From assembly GCA_003024785.1 (NCBI GenBank), contig PUQB01000936.1, positions 1-64,000 on the forward strand: a DNA stretch of 64,000 nucleotides, read 5' to 3'. This document shows positions 28,030-39,448 of this stretch, piece after piece. The notes under the pieces are model-generated. The model did not search any database, was not told the DNA's origin, and saw only the letters and a list, made by a program, of their open reading frames with translations. The stretch comes from Selaginella tamariscina (taxonomy: Eukaryota > Streptophyta > Lycopodiopsida > Selaginellales > Selaginellaceae). Every line of letters begins with the position of its first letter. The first letter of the stretch is position 1. The position numbers and the translations under genes were made by a program.

Positions 28030-29082
28030 AGGATGATGTACAATTAAATGATAAAGGGATAGGCAACGATATAGTGTCAACAGATAAATGTGAAAGGGAG
28101 CAAACAAGTGGTTGCAAAGCATTCAAGAGGCAAACTACCCCATGTTACCCATGGCCATATTGTGTTGTTGGATGTCAATGGTGTTCTGCTTCATCGACAA
28201 AGGCCCGAGGATAGGAAAAAAAATTAAACAAGGAGATTTCATTCCTTGTCATGGTAAATATCGATATGATATTATTTTTCGTCCAGGGTTGAACCGTCTC
28301 TTTCAAAAGCTTAAGGAGATGGGTGCACTTGTGGGGATTTGGTCATGCATGCAGATTCACAACTTGACACCGCTGCTGAATTTGCTTAGGAAACATTGTA
28401 GTGTTGCAGAAGAGGTGATTCGTAAAGATTGGATTTTTGACCAGCGAATATGTTATAAACCTCGAATTTCACAATATAGGAAAGGAATGCAAGCCATACT
28501 TCTTCAAGAATGAAAGATTTATTGGGCTTCAACGGGGAAATCAATTTAGTTAAGGATAATGAAGAACGCACATATCTTGGTGGTAGACGACTCTCCTCAG
28601 AAGGCTATGCTTAACCAAAACATTGCTTGTATTCATCCAATCACTTCGACCCATATTCTGATACCAATACCATGGATGAGCTAGTGAACTACTTAGATAT
28701 GTGCCTTAGAAAGAAGAATCTCGAAAATTTTTGTGAGCAGTATCCACCGTATCAAACATTTCCAAACGCTTTTCTTTCTCGTGATTTTGAGTTTTATAAA
28801 ATGAAGATAGTAACCGGGTGCTTTACAATATTATTCTTAAGGAACGTCAATTTTTTAGATGAGCCTTTATGCAGACCTGGTCTTATCACATCTTATGTAT
28901 TAACAATGGCAACTCCTAACTGCATTCGTAAAAGTGTTAAGTGGTGGCAACAACATCAAGATATTGACCAAAATAATTTGATTAATTCGGAGAGTGATGA
29001 TTTAGACAAAATGAGGAGATTTCTCTGTATGGTTAGTAAGAAAGTATTTAATAAAGAAATGAACATGTTGATAAGGAAATGA
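28030..29082 (+). pseudogene. FCP1/NIF-type HAD phosphatase-like protein, frameshifted
   Basis: HAD phosphatases of the FCP1 homology group remove phosphate from Ser/Thr in proteins; this plant subgroup is uncharacterised. Motifs in order: LLDVNGVLLH at about 28160 (the DxDG motif with Asn in place of the second Asp), FRPGLNRLFQKLKEMG, VGIWSCM and PLLNLL at about 28270-28380, KPYFFK at about 28492, VVDDSPQKAML at about 28580-28612 (HAD motif IV acidic pair), then FDPYSDTNTMDEL and a helical C-terminus ending at 29080-29082. Frame changes occur at about 28150, an A8 run (28216-28223), about 28500, about 28550 and about 28640. Order and spacing of motifs are those of a full domain, so the family call is good although the frame is not open. 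Confidence 0.6.
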
Positions 29083-29912
29083 TTTCATTTGTAATTATGT
29101 TTGATATATTTTTTAATTGTTGTGAATTATTTTTAGAACAAAGAAATAATATGAATATTTTAAGATATTTTAGGAATATTCCTTGCTAAGTAAGGTTATT
29201 AAAGGATTAAATTAATTTAATATTTAAGGCTTAATTACATATTAATTAAATAATTAATTAATTAATAATTAATAATTAAAACTTAAGTATTAATTAGTAA
29301 TTTATTTATATTCCCATTTTCACGTATCATGCCCACTTTAGTTACAACGTGCATCCTTATGTAAAGGGATAATGAGATACATTGTGGGATGCAGAAATGT
29401 GAGACTATAATACTGTAACATGTGGAAAGGAAAATCAAAAAAAACGCGAAAGCGTTTGGTCAAGCATTTAAGATTAACTCAAATTGTTTATTGTGCGCTA
29501 AACGATAAAGGTCAAATAGCGTTTAATATTAAGATAAATCAAGCCTTTATTTCTTGTTAACCAAGGGTCGGCAACAACACTAACACTAAAAGCCTCCAAT
29601 ATAAATTCTAGTTATGTAAAGAAATTAACCATTGTGTTGTGTGCGTTAGGTGACAGACTTTGTAGACGTATAAAAGATATCCAAGCGACTTCATATCGTA
29701 GGTGGTGCCTCCGACAGTTGGGTTTATGACTCAGTGAACGATGGTTCTAAAGTACTTGATTTGCGTAATGCAAGGGGTATTGAAAATTATGTGAGTTTTT
29801 GGCTGACTTCGCATAAAATGATATGTTAGTTTTGGTTAGTTTTTTTCTAACATTATATAGTCTTGGAGTTGAATATGAACAAGGACGTTGACATTTTCAA
29901 AGGCCGAGAGTG
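29083..29912. other. Intergenic, no gene seen
   Basis: AT-rich, with AATTAAT-type simple sequence at about 29230-29300 and the dispersed repeat CATGCCCACTTTAGTTACAAC at about 29329. About 29640-29850 is less AT-rich but shows no recognisable frame. Confidence 0.4.
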
Positions 29913-31491
29913 TGTCATAGTTTTTACTATGACTCCTCTTTACTTTGGACGTTTACTGTTGTTACCTACCGAACTATATTGATAAGCCCTAGGTATAAAA
30001 GAAACAAGCCCGCTTATTGCACTTGGATATCTAGTAATGGTCCGGCTAGGTGTCATTAGGTATTTACAAGAAACTCTAAGCAAAGCTAGCATTTGAAAAA
30101 CTCTTACCTTAATTTTCTGTGTCCTAATTAGGTTTTTGGGTGGTTCTGGTGAGTTTGGCATGTTGGATCCTAGGGTTACCTAACCCTAGGGTTTCCCTAT
30201 CCCCACACCCTAAACCCCTCAGGTTAGGGTTGGGTCATTAATTAACTCACCAAGTATATTCCCTCTAGGAATGAGATTCTAGCAACCCACTTATGTAAAT
30301 AGGAAAACAGAGGGGGGGGTGCTCTGTCACATAATAAGGTAGAGTATGAGTAGAAGAGCTCCTGGGTTCATGATTGAGTTCATTGCTCTTTCTTTTTAAC
30401 TTGTGTCGCTAAAGTACAACCCTCTGTTGTGCCGCCCTAACTTCCAAATAACAGGGGTACATCCCACCTTTGAAGTAGCTCACCCTTAATGTTGGCAAAT
30501 CCATGCCTGGTCGGAGTGCATGTTCAAAGAGGTAAAGGTTGAGGTTTGTCTTCTCCTTCTCCTCCACGTCAAGCTAGGTGTAACACTCATGGCCAAGTAA
30601 GGCACATCCGTGTCCTTGTCCCACTATGAGCATGAGATCTTGTTTGACCGGTTCACATTACCTAGTTCCTAAGGGTTCACTAAGGGGTTCTAGAGTTGGC
30701 ATTTAGGACCACGTTTGTGGTACTTGGTATAACTCTTGAATATAAGAGCTATGGCATGATAACCCACATTGTGGAAGGTAGTGTCACATGGATGTGACAT
30801 TGGGCTAGACGTCAAATGATACAACACCCAAGGCACGCCCTTTGGGGTTTGTCATGGGTTTGTCACCAAGGGTTGGATACTCTAGCAAATATGCATGTTT
30901 GTGCTCACACTAGGGTGCTAAGCTATAGGCATCCGCTCAATGGAGGTTAGGTCTCGTAACTAGGTGTGCTTTGGCACACTTGGCTAGGGCACTGTTCTCC
31001 TTAGAAATCAAGGGTTGAACAACCTAAGCTTGTTAGCATGAGCTCTTTGTGAGGCACTCTCAAGGTTATGTACTTAGGTTATCCAAACTTAACCTTAGGG
31101 AGTTTGCTTAGCAAAACACTCATGTCCTCCTATGGCGCACATTCATGTCCTTGCTAAGTGCTAGCCCTAGGTCCTTGGCCACTCAAACCCTTAGGGGTTA
31201 GTCATGGTTCAGGTACTCCTTGTCGCCCTAAAGGGGTTGTACTCTTGAATGAGGGTGATTCCTCAAGGGGTAAGTGATGATGCCTTAACTTTGTCATGGG
31301 GGTATGTGTGAGACACATCTCCTTTGTGGGTTGGGGCATGAGTCTCTCTAGGTCTTACTCGAATAGGATCCTCTAGGGTTTAGGAGATGGTCATTTTATG
31401 AGACTTAGGGTAGGACTCTAAGTTTTTTGTTCAACTAAGCATCTGAGCCACGTGTTGCCACGTGTTAGCCCTCTGGGTTAAAAGTTTGACA
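29913..31491 (+). repeat. LTR-like arm, left copy
   Basis: This sequence begins TGTCATAG and ends TTTGACA, i.e. TG...CA with short terminal inverted repeats as in LTRs. Its reverse complement is found at 32460-34007 plus 38812-38817. Shared internal landmarks are TTTGGACGTT near the outer end, GGTTTTTGGGTGGTTCT, GATATCTAGT with GGTCCGGC, and CCCTCTGGGTTAAAA near the inner end. No reading frame is conserved between the two arms. No target duplication is visible on this arm. Confidence 0.7.
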
Positions 31492-32459
31492 TAATCATAA
31501 AAGTTAATAGTTTATCATTAATAATAATAATGAGATTTATTACTAACAAAGTTGCCTACTAGACTTATTAAATGAATTATTTCATTTTATATTTTTAAAT
31601 CTAATATAAAATTACATTACAAAATTGTTTTGAGTGTAAATTTTAAACTAAAATTTAAGAAGCTATTATAATAAATAAAAAAACTCTACATTTTATTAAA
31701 CAGTAAATGTATTTCATATCGAGTTAAAACAGGGTAGAGACTATGTAACTTATAGCTTATTTTTGAGTTCATAATGAATTAATGTGAGTCCACTATGATT
31801 AAATGGTCAATATGAATTTGGACAAACTCTGGTCCATAGTTGATAATGGATTAATCAACAATGAGTCAATGTCAATCAATTCTATCAAGTTAAATCTAAT
31901 GTTAATTAACATATAATTAATATTAAAATATTATAAGTTGAGAGAGCTCAAAATATAAAAATGTGTATATCATTAGTCCAAAAATCGTAACTTATATATA
32001 GAGCGAGTGGTTCAAATTGAATCTAATTCAATGCACATTTAACATAAGCCTTTCCCCGTTTTGAACACTATTGTCGGAACCCGATATTGAATCTTGACCT
32101 AAGCAAAAAATGTGCAAACTTAGCATATCACACAATTCACTTCATAAGACTTAGTTTGCAAGCCAATACAAACTAACACGCCATGTCTTGTGGAAGTGTT
32201 CGATAAATTAACCTGGTATACAACTTAGAAATTGCCTTCCAAGTTGTTACCTTCGACACTGGAGTCCATAACTCGCACCCACTTATTAAGTAAATGTTCT
32301 TTGAAGAGTTATACATCTCAGGACCAACTCTCCGTGCAGAATTCATATGTGTTAGCCAAAAGTGATAGAGTACTTTAAGAATTTAGAAGTAATTAAACCT
32401 CAAACACATTACACTTTAGGCAGTCCTATTGACCGTAGAAAATAGGCTCCAATACCATT
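31492..32459. other. Unique AT-rich centre between the inverted arms; primer-binding-like site at its right edge
   Basis: No coding signal. On the minus strand, immediately after the right arm ends (CTGACA), the sequence reads AATGGTATTGGAGCC. This resembles the tRNA-iMet primer-binding site TGGTATCAGAGC used by many plant LTR elements. It suggests the right arm is a 5' LTR in minus orientation whose internal region has been lost or replaced. Confidence 0.5.
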
Positions 32460-34007
32460 TGTCAGAGTTTTTAACCCAGAGGGTTAACACATGGCCGCTA
32501 AGTGGCCTTTCGGCATCAATTCCATGTGTGAACAACGTTAAGTCTTCCAAGATGACCCTAAGAGTTTGACTCAGATGCCTAGTTGAAAAGAAGAATTAAA
32601 GTCCTACCCTAAGTCCCCTAGAATAACCTCGAGTAGACTTTAAGATGCTATCCCAATAGACCTAGACATGCTCATGACCTAACCCCACAAAAGAGATGTG
32701 TCTCACATACCCCCGTGATAGAGTTAAGGCATTGTCACTTACCCTTTGAGGAATTACCCTCATCTGGGACCCTTTAGGATGACAAGGGGTACCCTGAACC
32801 ATGACTAACCCCTAAGGGCTTGAATGGCCAAGTCATACCCTAGACCTAGGGCTAGCACTTAGTAAGGACATGAGTGTGCACCGTAGGAAGACACGAGTGT
32901 TTTGCTAAGCAAACTCCCTAAAATTAAGTTTGAAGAACCCTAAGTACATGACCTTGCAAGTGCTTCATAAAAGAGCTCATGCTAACAAGCTTAGGTTGTT
33001 CAACCCTTGCTTTTTAAGGAGAACACTCCCTAACCAAAGCACACCTAGTTATGAGCCTCCCTTGAGCAAATGCCCAAGGCTTAGCACCCTAATGCGAACA
33101 CAAACATGCATGTTTGTTAAAGTATCCAACCCCTTGGTGACAAACCCATGACACATCCCCAAAGGGCGTGCTTAGGTGTTGTATCGTGTGACGTCTAGCC
33201 CAATGTCACATCTCTATGTGACACTACCTTCCATGATGTGGGTTATCATGCCATAGCCCTTAGATTCAAGAGTTACACAAAGTACCACAAACGTGGCTCC
33301 TAAATGCCAACTTTAAAACCCTTTAGTGAACCCTTGGGAACTAGGTAATGTGAACCTGTCAAATAAGATTCCACGCCCATACTTGGACAGGACACGGATG
33401 TGCCTTGCTTGGCATGAGTGTTACACCTAACTTAACGTAAAGGAGGAGAGACAAGCCTCAACCTCTGCCTATTGGAATGTGCATTCCGACAAGACTTTCC
33501 AGGCATGGATTTGCCAACGTTAAGGGTGAGCTACCCCGAAGGTGGACATACTCTTGTTATCTGGAAGTTAGGACAGCATAACAGAGGGTTGTACCTTGAC
33601 AACATAAGTTAAACTTACATCGACTAAAGAGCAACAAACTCAATTATGAACCTAAGAGCTCTCCTACTCATATCTACCTTTATTTATGTGACAGGCCCCC
33701 CTATTTCCTGTTTAGATAAGTGGGTTGGCACATATCTCATTCTCAAAGGGAATAAACCCTAAGGGTGTTTATACCCACAGAACCACCCAAAAACCTAATT
33801 GGGACACGAAGAATTAGGGTAAGAGTTTTTTTAAATGGAAGTGCTAACTTTACCCAGAATTTCTTATAAATACTTAATGATATCTGGCCGGACCATCACT
33901 AGATATCCAAGTGCACTAAGTGGGATTACACCTAGGCTTATCAACATAGTTGGTAAGTAATAATAATCAACGTCCAAAATAAGAGAAGTCATAATATAAA
34001 TTATGAC
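32460..34007 (-). repeat. LTR-like arm, right copy (inverted), interrupted by gypsy element
   Basis: On the minus strand it begins TGTCATAATTTATATTATGAC and ends CTGACA, mirroring the left arm. The outermost bases lie beyond the gypsy insertion: after removing that element and one target copy, the arm end is ATGACA at 38812-38817. Both arms also carry a small terminal hairpin (GTCATA...TATGAC). Confidence 0.7.
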
Positions 34008-34216
34008 TATTAGGCACCTCTACGTACAATCTAGAGACCCTCACAATACCACCCTCCCCCGAGCTGTCTCTAGTCTCCACACGCTGCTCTCCAAGAAAGG
34101 CTTCCAATAATAGTGTGCCCTTAATTCTTCCTTAGATCTAGGTATAGCTCCTTAGGAATATTCTAGCTTATACCTTTCTGGGGAATATTCTTTGATTCGT
34201 TATATGGGTCATAACA
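34008..34216 (-). repeat. 3' LTR of the gypsy element
   Basis: On the minus strand it starts TGTTATGACC and ends CCTAATA (the terminal CA is mutated to TA). It is preceded by the polypurine tract. Confidence 0.9.
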
Positions 34217-34261
34217 ATCCTCCCCCCATTAGCAAGTCCTTGTCCTCAAGGGCAGTATAAC

Positions 34262-37200
34262 TTACTCAATTGGTCCTGTATCATTAGCCTCGTACATCCA
34301 CAAAGAATCTACCCGGGACTCGTTCCTTGTGAGTACTCTCTTTAACTGGCTAACGTGAAACACTGGGTGCACCCTCACTCCTTCTGGCAGCCGTAGTCGA
34401 TATGCCACCTTACCGATACGCTCCAGAATCTCATAAGGACCTGAGTACCTGGGAGACAACTTATCATTGCGTCCCTTCCGTAAGGCCACAACTGTGTTCC
34501 GCCTTACATGTGTGGCAAATACCACTCGGAGATATACATAATCCCCCACCTGGAACTCTCGGAAGCTTCTGTGCTCATTAGCAAACTTGATAGCTCGGCT
34601 CTGAGCTGCTTGTAAGTTCTTCTTGCACAAACTCTGAATGTTTTCAAGTTCAACACTCAGATCTTTAGCTTCCTCATCCATGTTGCCTTGAGCCTTCTTA
34701 CTTGCTAAACCGAGCTCAAAAGCTGTCTTGGGATGTCGTCCAAACATAGCATAGTATGGACTCATTCCAATGCCACTGTGCTGGCTGTTATTATAAGCAA
34801 ACTCGAGTAATGGAATATACTTATCCCACTGACCTTCCTTCTGGTTAATAGTGCACCTTAGCATATCTTCCAGAACTTGGTTCACCCTCTCTGTTTGCCC
34901 ATCTGTTTCGGGATGATCTCCACTACACAGCTTAAGCTTCACTTCTATGCACTTAGAAAAGCCTCTCCAAAAGCTAGAAGTGAACTTGGAGTCCCTATCA
35001 CTTACAATATCATCTGGAAATCCGTGGATAGGAAATACATGTTGTAAATACATCGTAGCCAGCTCGGATGCATTCACATTCTTCCCCAAGGGAACTAACT
35101 TGACAAACTTTGTCAACCTGTCCACAATGACCCACACCTGTTCATTCTGCCTCTGTGTCCTTGGCAAATGGGTGACAAAGTCCATAGAGATACTGCCCCA
35201 TCGCCTGTCTGGAATAGGCAATGGTACTAATAGCCCACCTGGTTTCTCCCTGGGCACCTTTACTTGCTGACACTTGTCACAAGTCCTGCAGTACTCTATG
35301 ATATCAGCTTTCATATTCCTCCAGTAGAACCTCCTCTTGATCAACTCATACGTTTTCCTCCCCCCAAAATGACCAGCCTCCGGGCGATCATGATGAAAAT
35401 ATAGTACCTGGTTGATCAAATGGTCCACACGAGGAAGGTACACACGGCCATTGTAGTACAAAACCCCATCCTGAAATGAGAATGGTGGCTCTAGCTGTCC
35501 TTTGAGCTCCTGCACCTCGGCGTCTTGTGCTTGAGCATGTTGAACTACTTGGCTAAACTCACTGACCGTCCTTGTTAATGCATTACATAAGCGTGTTTGG
35601 AATTCTCCCACTACTGTGGCTCTCCTAACGCGTGACAAAGCATCTGCCACCACGTTAGTCTTTCCTGCGCGATGCTCAATAGGAAATTCGCCAAACTCCA
35701 TGAGCTTAACCATCCAGCGAGCTTGCCGAGAGTTTAACTCTTTCTGTGTGAACAGATACACCAAAGGCTTGTGATCTGTAAACACCTTGAAACTTGCACC
35801 ATAAAGATAGTGCCTCCAAACTCGTAATGCATTAACAATAGCCAGTAGTTCTTGCTCATACGTTGAGTACCGTTGCTCTGCAGGATTCAAAGTACGACTC
35901 TCATAAGCAATAGGCCTTCCCTCTTGCATAAGTACAGCTCCAATGGCCACTCCACTTGCATCACACGATACCTCATAAGGCTTAGAGGGATCTGCAATAC
36001 ATAAAACTGGTGCACGTACCAAAGCTTGTTTCAAAGCTTGGAAACTGCTCTCCTCTGAAGCACTCCATGCAAAGGGAACGTCCTTCCTTAGCAACCTAGT
36101 TAACGGAGAAGCTTTCTTGGCATAATCCTTGACATACCGCCGGTAATAACCAGCCATGCCCAAGAAACTCCGTAACTCTTGTGCATTGCTAGGAACTGGC
36201 CATTGCTCCACCACTGCCACCTTCTGTGGATCAGTCTTCACTCCACTTGGCGTCACAATGTGACCCAAATACTCCACTTCGCACTGAGCAAATGCACATT
36301 TGCTCTTCTTTGCATAGAGCTTGTTCTCCTCAGCAATTGAAGAACTCTCCGCAAATGCTCCACATGCTCCTTCATATTCTTACTGTAAATAAGAATATCG
36401 TCGAGGAAGATCTCCACAAAGTCATGCAAGTAGTCACCAAACACCTCAGTCATCAACCGAGTGAATGTGGCTGGGGCATTTGTTAAGCCAAATGGCATAA
36501 CAGTGAACTCAAAATGCCCGAAGCTAGTGTTGAAAGCAGTTTTGTAGATATCTGCCTCCTTCACAGCAATCTGATGATACCCGCTACGCAAGTCTATCTT
36601 GGTGAACACTCTGGCTCCACCGAGATGATCCATGATAGTATCCACACGTGGCATGGGCATCCTGTCCTTCACTGTTTGCTTGTTGAGAGCTCTGTAGTCT
36701 ATGCACATCCTCATGGTGCCATCCTTCTTCCTGACAAGCAATACTGGTGCACCAAATGGAGACTTGCTCGGTTGTATGAAGCCATATTCCAATAGCTCCA
36801 TCACTTGTCTCTTAACCTCTTGCTCCTCAGCATGGCTCAGTCGGAACGGCTTACGGTAAATGGCTTTTACCCTGTTCCAACACAATCTCATGCTCCACAC
36901 CTCTTGCAGGTGGTAAGCCATGAGGTAGCTCAGGAGGGAAGACATCAGCAAATTCCTCAAGGACAACTTGCACAGCAGCCTCGCCCAATGTGACATTAGA
37001 AGAATCTAACTCACGTATATACATCAGAAAGACTTGATCTTCTTTATTACGGAGATATTTCTTCAAAGACATAGTAGAAAGATACTTGTTTGGAGACTCA
37101 AGCCTTGTTCCAAACCAAGTGTCTTTCACTCCACTGTACTCAAGCTTCACTCGCTTGATGCTCCACTTGATCTCAGGATCCACACGCTCCAGCCAGCTCA

Positions 37201-37525
37201 TCCCAAGGATGAGGTCCACACGCGCTAGCTCCGCAAGGAAGAAAGTCTCCACCAGCTGAGTTTTGCCAACCGTCAGCTGTAACTCCTCCACACAAGCATT
37301 CCAGCTCTGTGTGACAGTAGCTGAGCCCTCAATCTCGTATTGAGGCACAGTCTTCATGGGCAAGCTGCACTCCTGCACTAACTTTGCTGATACAAAGTTA
37401 TCGCTACTTCCGCTATCCAAGAGGATTCGCACTGGACGTTCACCAAGTTGTCCCTCCACCACAATAGCACGTGTGTGTGGCTCCTCCCGTGCCATGCAGT
37501 TTACCTGTCGAGCAAGAACAGACAA
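34262..37525 (-). pseudogene. gypsy pol: protease, reverse transcriptase, RNase H, integrase; frameshifted
   Basis: Protease with LLDSGSSDNFV at about 37400. Reverse transcriptase with [13 protein letters not shown] and the active-site box FLDD ([10 protein letters not shown] at about 36395) where YVDD/YLDD is more usual. RNase H (SCDASGVAIGAVL at about 35950). Integrase with the HHCC zinc site (HHDRPEAGHFGG, then CRTCDKC), the first catalytic Asp in SMDFVTHLP, the second in VSDRDSKF, and Glu in the ETDGQTERVNQ block. The C-terminus (YEILERIGKVAYRLRLP, HPVFHVSQLKR) is typical of plant gypsy elements. Frames change at about 36265 and 36900, so no single polyprotein is open. The product would copy and insert the element. 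Confidence 0.92.
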
Positions 37526-38578
37526 AGTGGCTTAGAACTATCTCCCTTGTGTTCCTCTCCACGCTCCATCTCCTGAAGCTTCTTAGGTGTCTCCTTGTCC
37601 TTGTCACCATTGAACCCCTTGCCCTTGGGCTTGTTCCTCCTGGACAATTGGCCTTCCAGTGTCCCACCTCTCCACACAGGTGGCAACGTTCACTATCAAA
37701 CACCTTGACAATCTTCTTAGGCCGATTGTCGGTGCGATAAGAACTAGAAGCTACCAGCTTGGACTTCGGCCTAGCACGATGGCTATTCCCTCTATACTCC
37801 TGGTGCTCACGAGGACTTGGAGAGGTGCTCCTACCACGCTTCTTGCCATGTCGCTCATTCTCCTTAAACACCTTATCCTCCTCATTTAGCAAGCGAGCAT
37901 ATTCGAACAGCTCCTCTAAAGTCTTGGACTGAATCACCGAGTTAAGATGTCTACGCAAGTTAGCACTTCGCAGCCCATCTACAAAATAATCCTTCTGCTG
38001 GTTGACAGACACGTCAGGTACACGGCAAAGTAATTGACTCAATTTCTCAATGTAATCGTCCAAGGTCATCTTCCCTTGCTCTAAATGTCGCAATTCACGC
38101 CTTGCATGAGACACATCGAACCGAGGAGCATACTCCTTCTTAAATAGCTCAGAGAACTCCTCCCAAGTTGCAATCATCTCCTGGTGAGCTAACTGGCGCT
38201 GATTTCGAATGCGTGTCCACCACCTCGCAGCTTTATCCTTCAAGGCTACTGATACATATCATAGCCTGCTCGGTAGTCACTCCCTGTGCAGTGAGCAAGT
38301 TCGCTGCTATCTCAAGCCAACTCATAGCCTCATCCGCGATTCTTTACCGGTAAAAGGTGGAACGCGAAGACGATCTAGCACCCTGCTCTTACCAGTCACG
38401 GTTCCTTGAGCAAGTTGATCTTCAATAGTATCCAACCGCTCACGAATCACCTCCAAGGAACCAGTCACGTACTCTTGAAATTGCTTGGAATCCTTCGCCA
38501 TACGTATAATTCGAGCACGATTTCCTGGTTCGTCCACTCCTCATTGGTGTTGTCTTCTCCTTCCCACCGGTCACTCAT
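37440..38578 (-). pseudogene. gypsy gag (capsid and zinc knuckle), frameshifted
   Basis: The N-terminal part (38322-38578) is in two frames. The main frame (37440-38243) carries the retrotransposon gag domain (KDKAARWWTRIRNQ, FKKEYAPRF, LEQGKMTLDDYIEKL, YFVDGL) followed by a basic stretch and one CCHC zinc knuckle (CHLCGEVGHWKANC). It packages element RNA into virus-like particles in the cytoplasm. Frame changes near 38330, 38500 and 37540 separate it from the start and from the protease. Confidence 0.85.
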
Positions 38579-38601
38579 CTCGAACCTCTCCGATACCAAA
38601 T

Positions 38602-38811
38602 TGTTAGGCACCTCTACGTACAATCTAGAGACCCTCACAATACCACCCGACCTCCCCCGAGCTGTCTCTAGTCTCACACGCTGCTCTCCAAGAAAGGCTT
38701 CCAATATAGTGTGCCCTTAATTCTTTCTTAGATCTAGGTATAGCTCCTTAGGAATATTCTAGCTTATACCTTTTGGGGAATATTCTTTAATTCGTTATAT
38801 GAATCGTAACA
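38602..38811 (-). repeat. 5' LTR of the gypsy element
   Basis: On the minus strand it starts TGTTACGATTC and ends GCCTAACA, then two bases and the primer-binding site. It carries a 4-base insertion relative to the other LTR and single-base length differences. Confidence 0.9.
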
Positions 38812-38816
38812 ATGAC

Positions 38817-39002
38817 AAATTATATCTATGATTTTTTATTTATAACTAGTATCCAGATTTGCCTTGCATACAAGTTTACTTCTTCAAACTGGATTTATTT
38901 CTGTTATTAAAAAGAGTCTCGACTGTATCATCCACTTTTCATTTTAAAATATTTTGAAAATGACGTTTGGTGGGGTTGGTGGCCACTGAAAATGGGTTCA
39001 CC
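38817..39002. other. Short intergenic segment
   Basis: AT-rich sequence; nothing recognised. Confidence 0.3.
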
Positions 39003-39298
39003 TGCATAATACCGCCCCCCTTAATTAGTCACTAATTTGGTGGCCCGCCCAAATATGGCGTGCCTAAGATGAAATATTACATAATATACACGTGGCAAGA
39101 CAATATATTGCATGTGATATATATAACGCACACACACACGTGCAATAAACGTGGGTAGGACAAATTATGTGTGCATGTGATATAGAGATTAATTATGAAA
39201 TTTTAATTTAAAAAAACTGATTATACACAACATACACATTGGGTGGAATTAGGGAACCGAGCGAATAATTAGGAGGGGGGGGGGGGCGGTATTATGCA
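39003..39298. mobile_element. MITE-like element with C/G-run inverted ends
   Basis: Left end TGCATAATACCGCCCCCC; right end is the inverted counterpart (a run of about 14 G, then CGGTATTATGCA). The interior is AT-rich without coding potential, 296 bp in all. The ends continue as TTAATTA on both sides. A target duplication is not clear. It sits about 150 bp upstream of the GH71 start codon. Confidence 0.6.
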
Positions 39299-39448
39299 TT
39301 CTAGCCCTGAAAATGACTGCTGATATGATATTTTAACAATATTTTTTCTCAACAAAAAAGCGGATTATTAATTCATTTGATGCGTGCCTTCGAGAACTCT
39401 GTGGCTCGTTATATAGCAGTGAGCAGAAGCTATGGAGTACCTGAGAAA

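Larger units (their letters stand above)
34003..38816 (-). mobile_element. Ty3/gypsy LTR retrotransposon with short LTRs and intact target duplication
   Basis: The 209-bp (34008-34216) and 210-bp (38602-38811) LTRs differ at roughly six substitutions and a few short indels, so the insertion is fairly recent. The 5-bp target duplication ATGAC is perfect (34003-34007 and 38812-38816). On the minus strand a primer-binding site follows the 5' LTR (TTTGGTATCGGAGAGG, about 38585-38600, tRNA-iMet type) and a polypurine tract (AATGGGGGGAGGAT, about 34217-34230) precedes the 3' LTR. The domain order gag, protease, RT, RNase H, integrase is that of Ty3/gypsy. The reading frame is broken at several points, so this copy looks non-coding as assembled. 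No chromodomain is evident. Confidence 0.93.

Noticed and set aside
29940..30161. 73-codon minus-strand frame in the left LTR-like arm
   Set aside because: Not conserved in the inverted copy; chance frame in repeat sequence.
32930..33151. 73-codon open frame in the right LTR-like arm
   Set aside because: It is not open in the left arm copy and has no recognisable content.
34262..38578. Programmed frameshifting between gypsy gag and pol
   Set aside because: There are at least four frame changes, several inside domains and at homopolymers, and the same kind occurs in single-copy genes; decay or consensus error is simpler.
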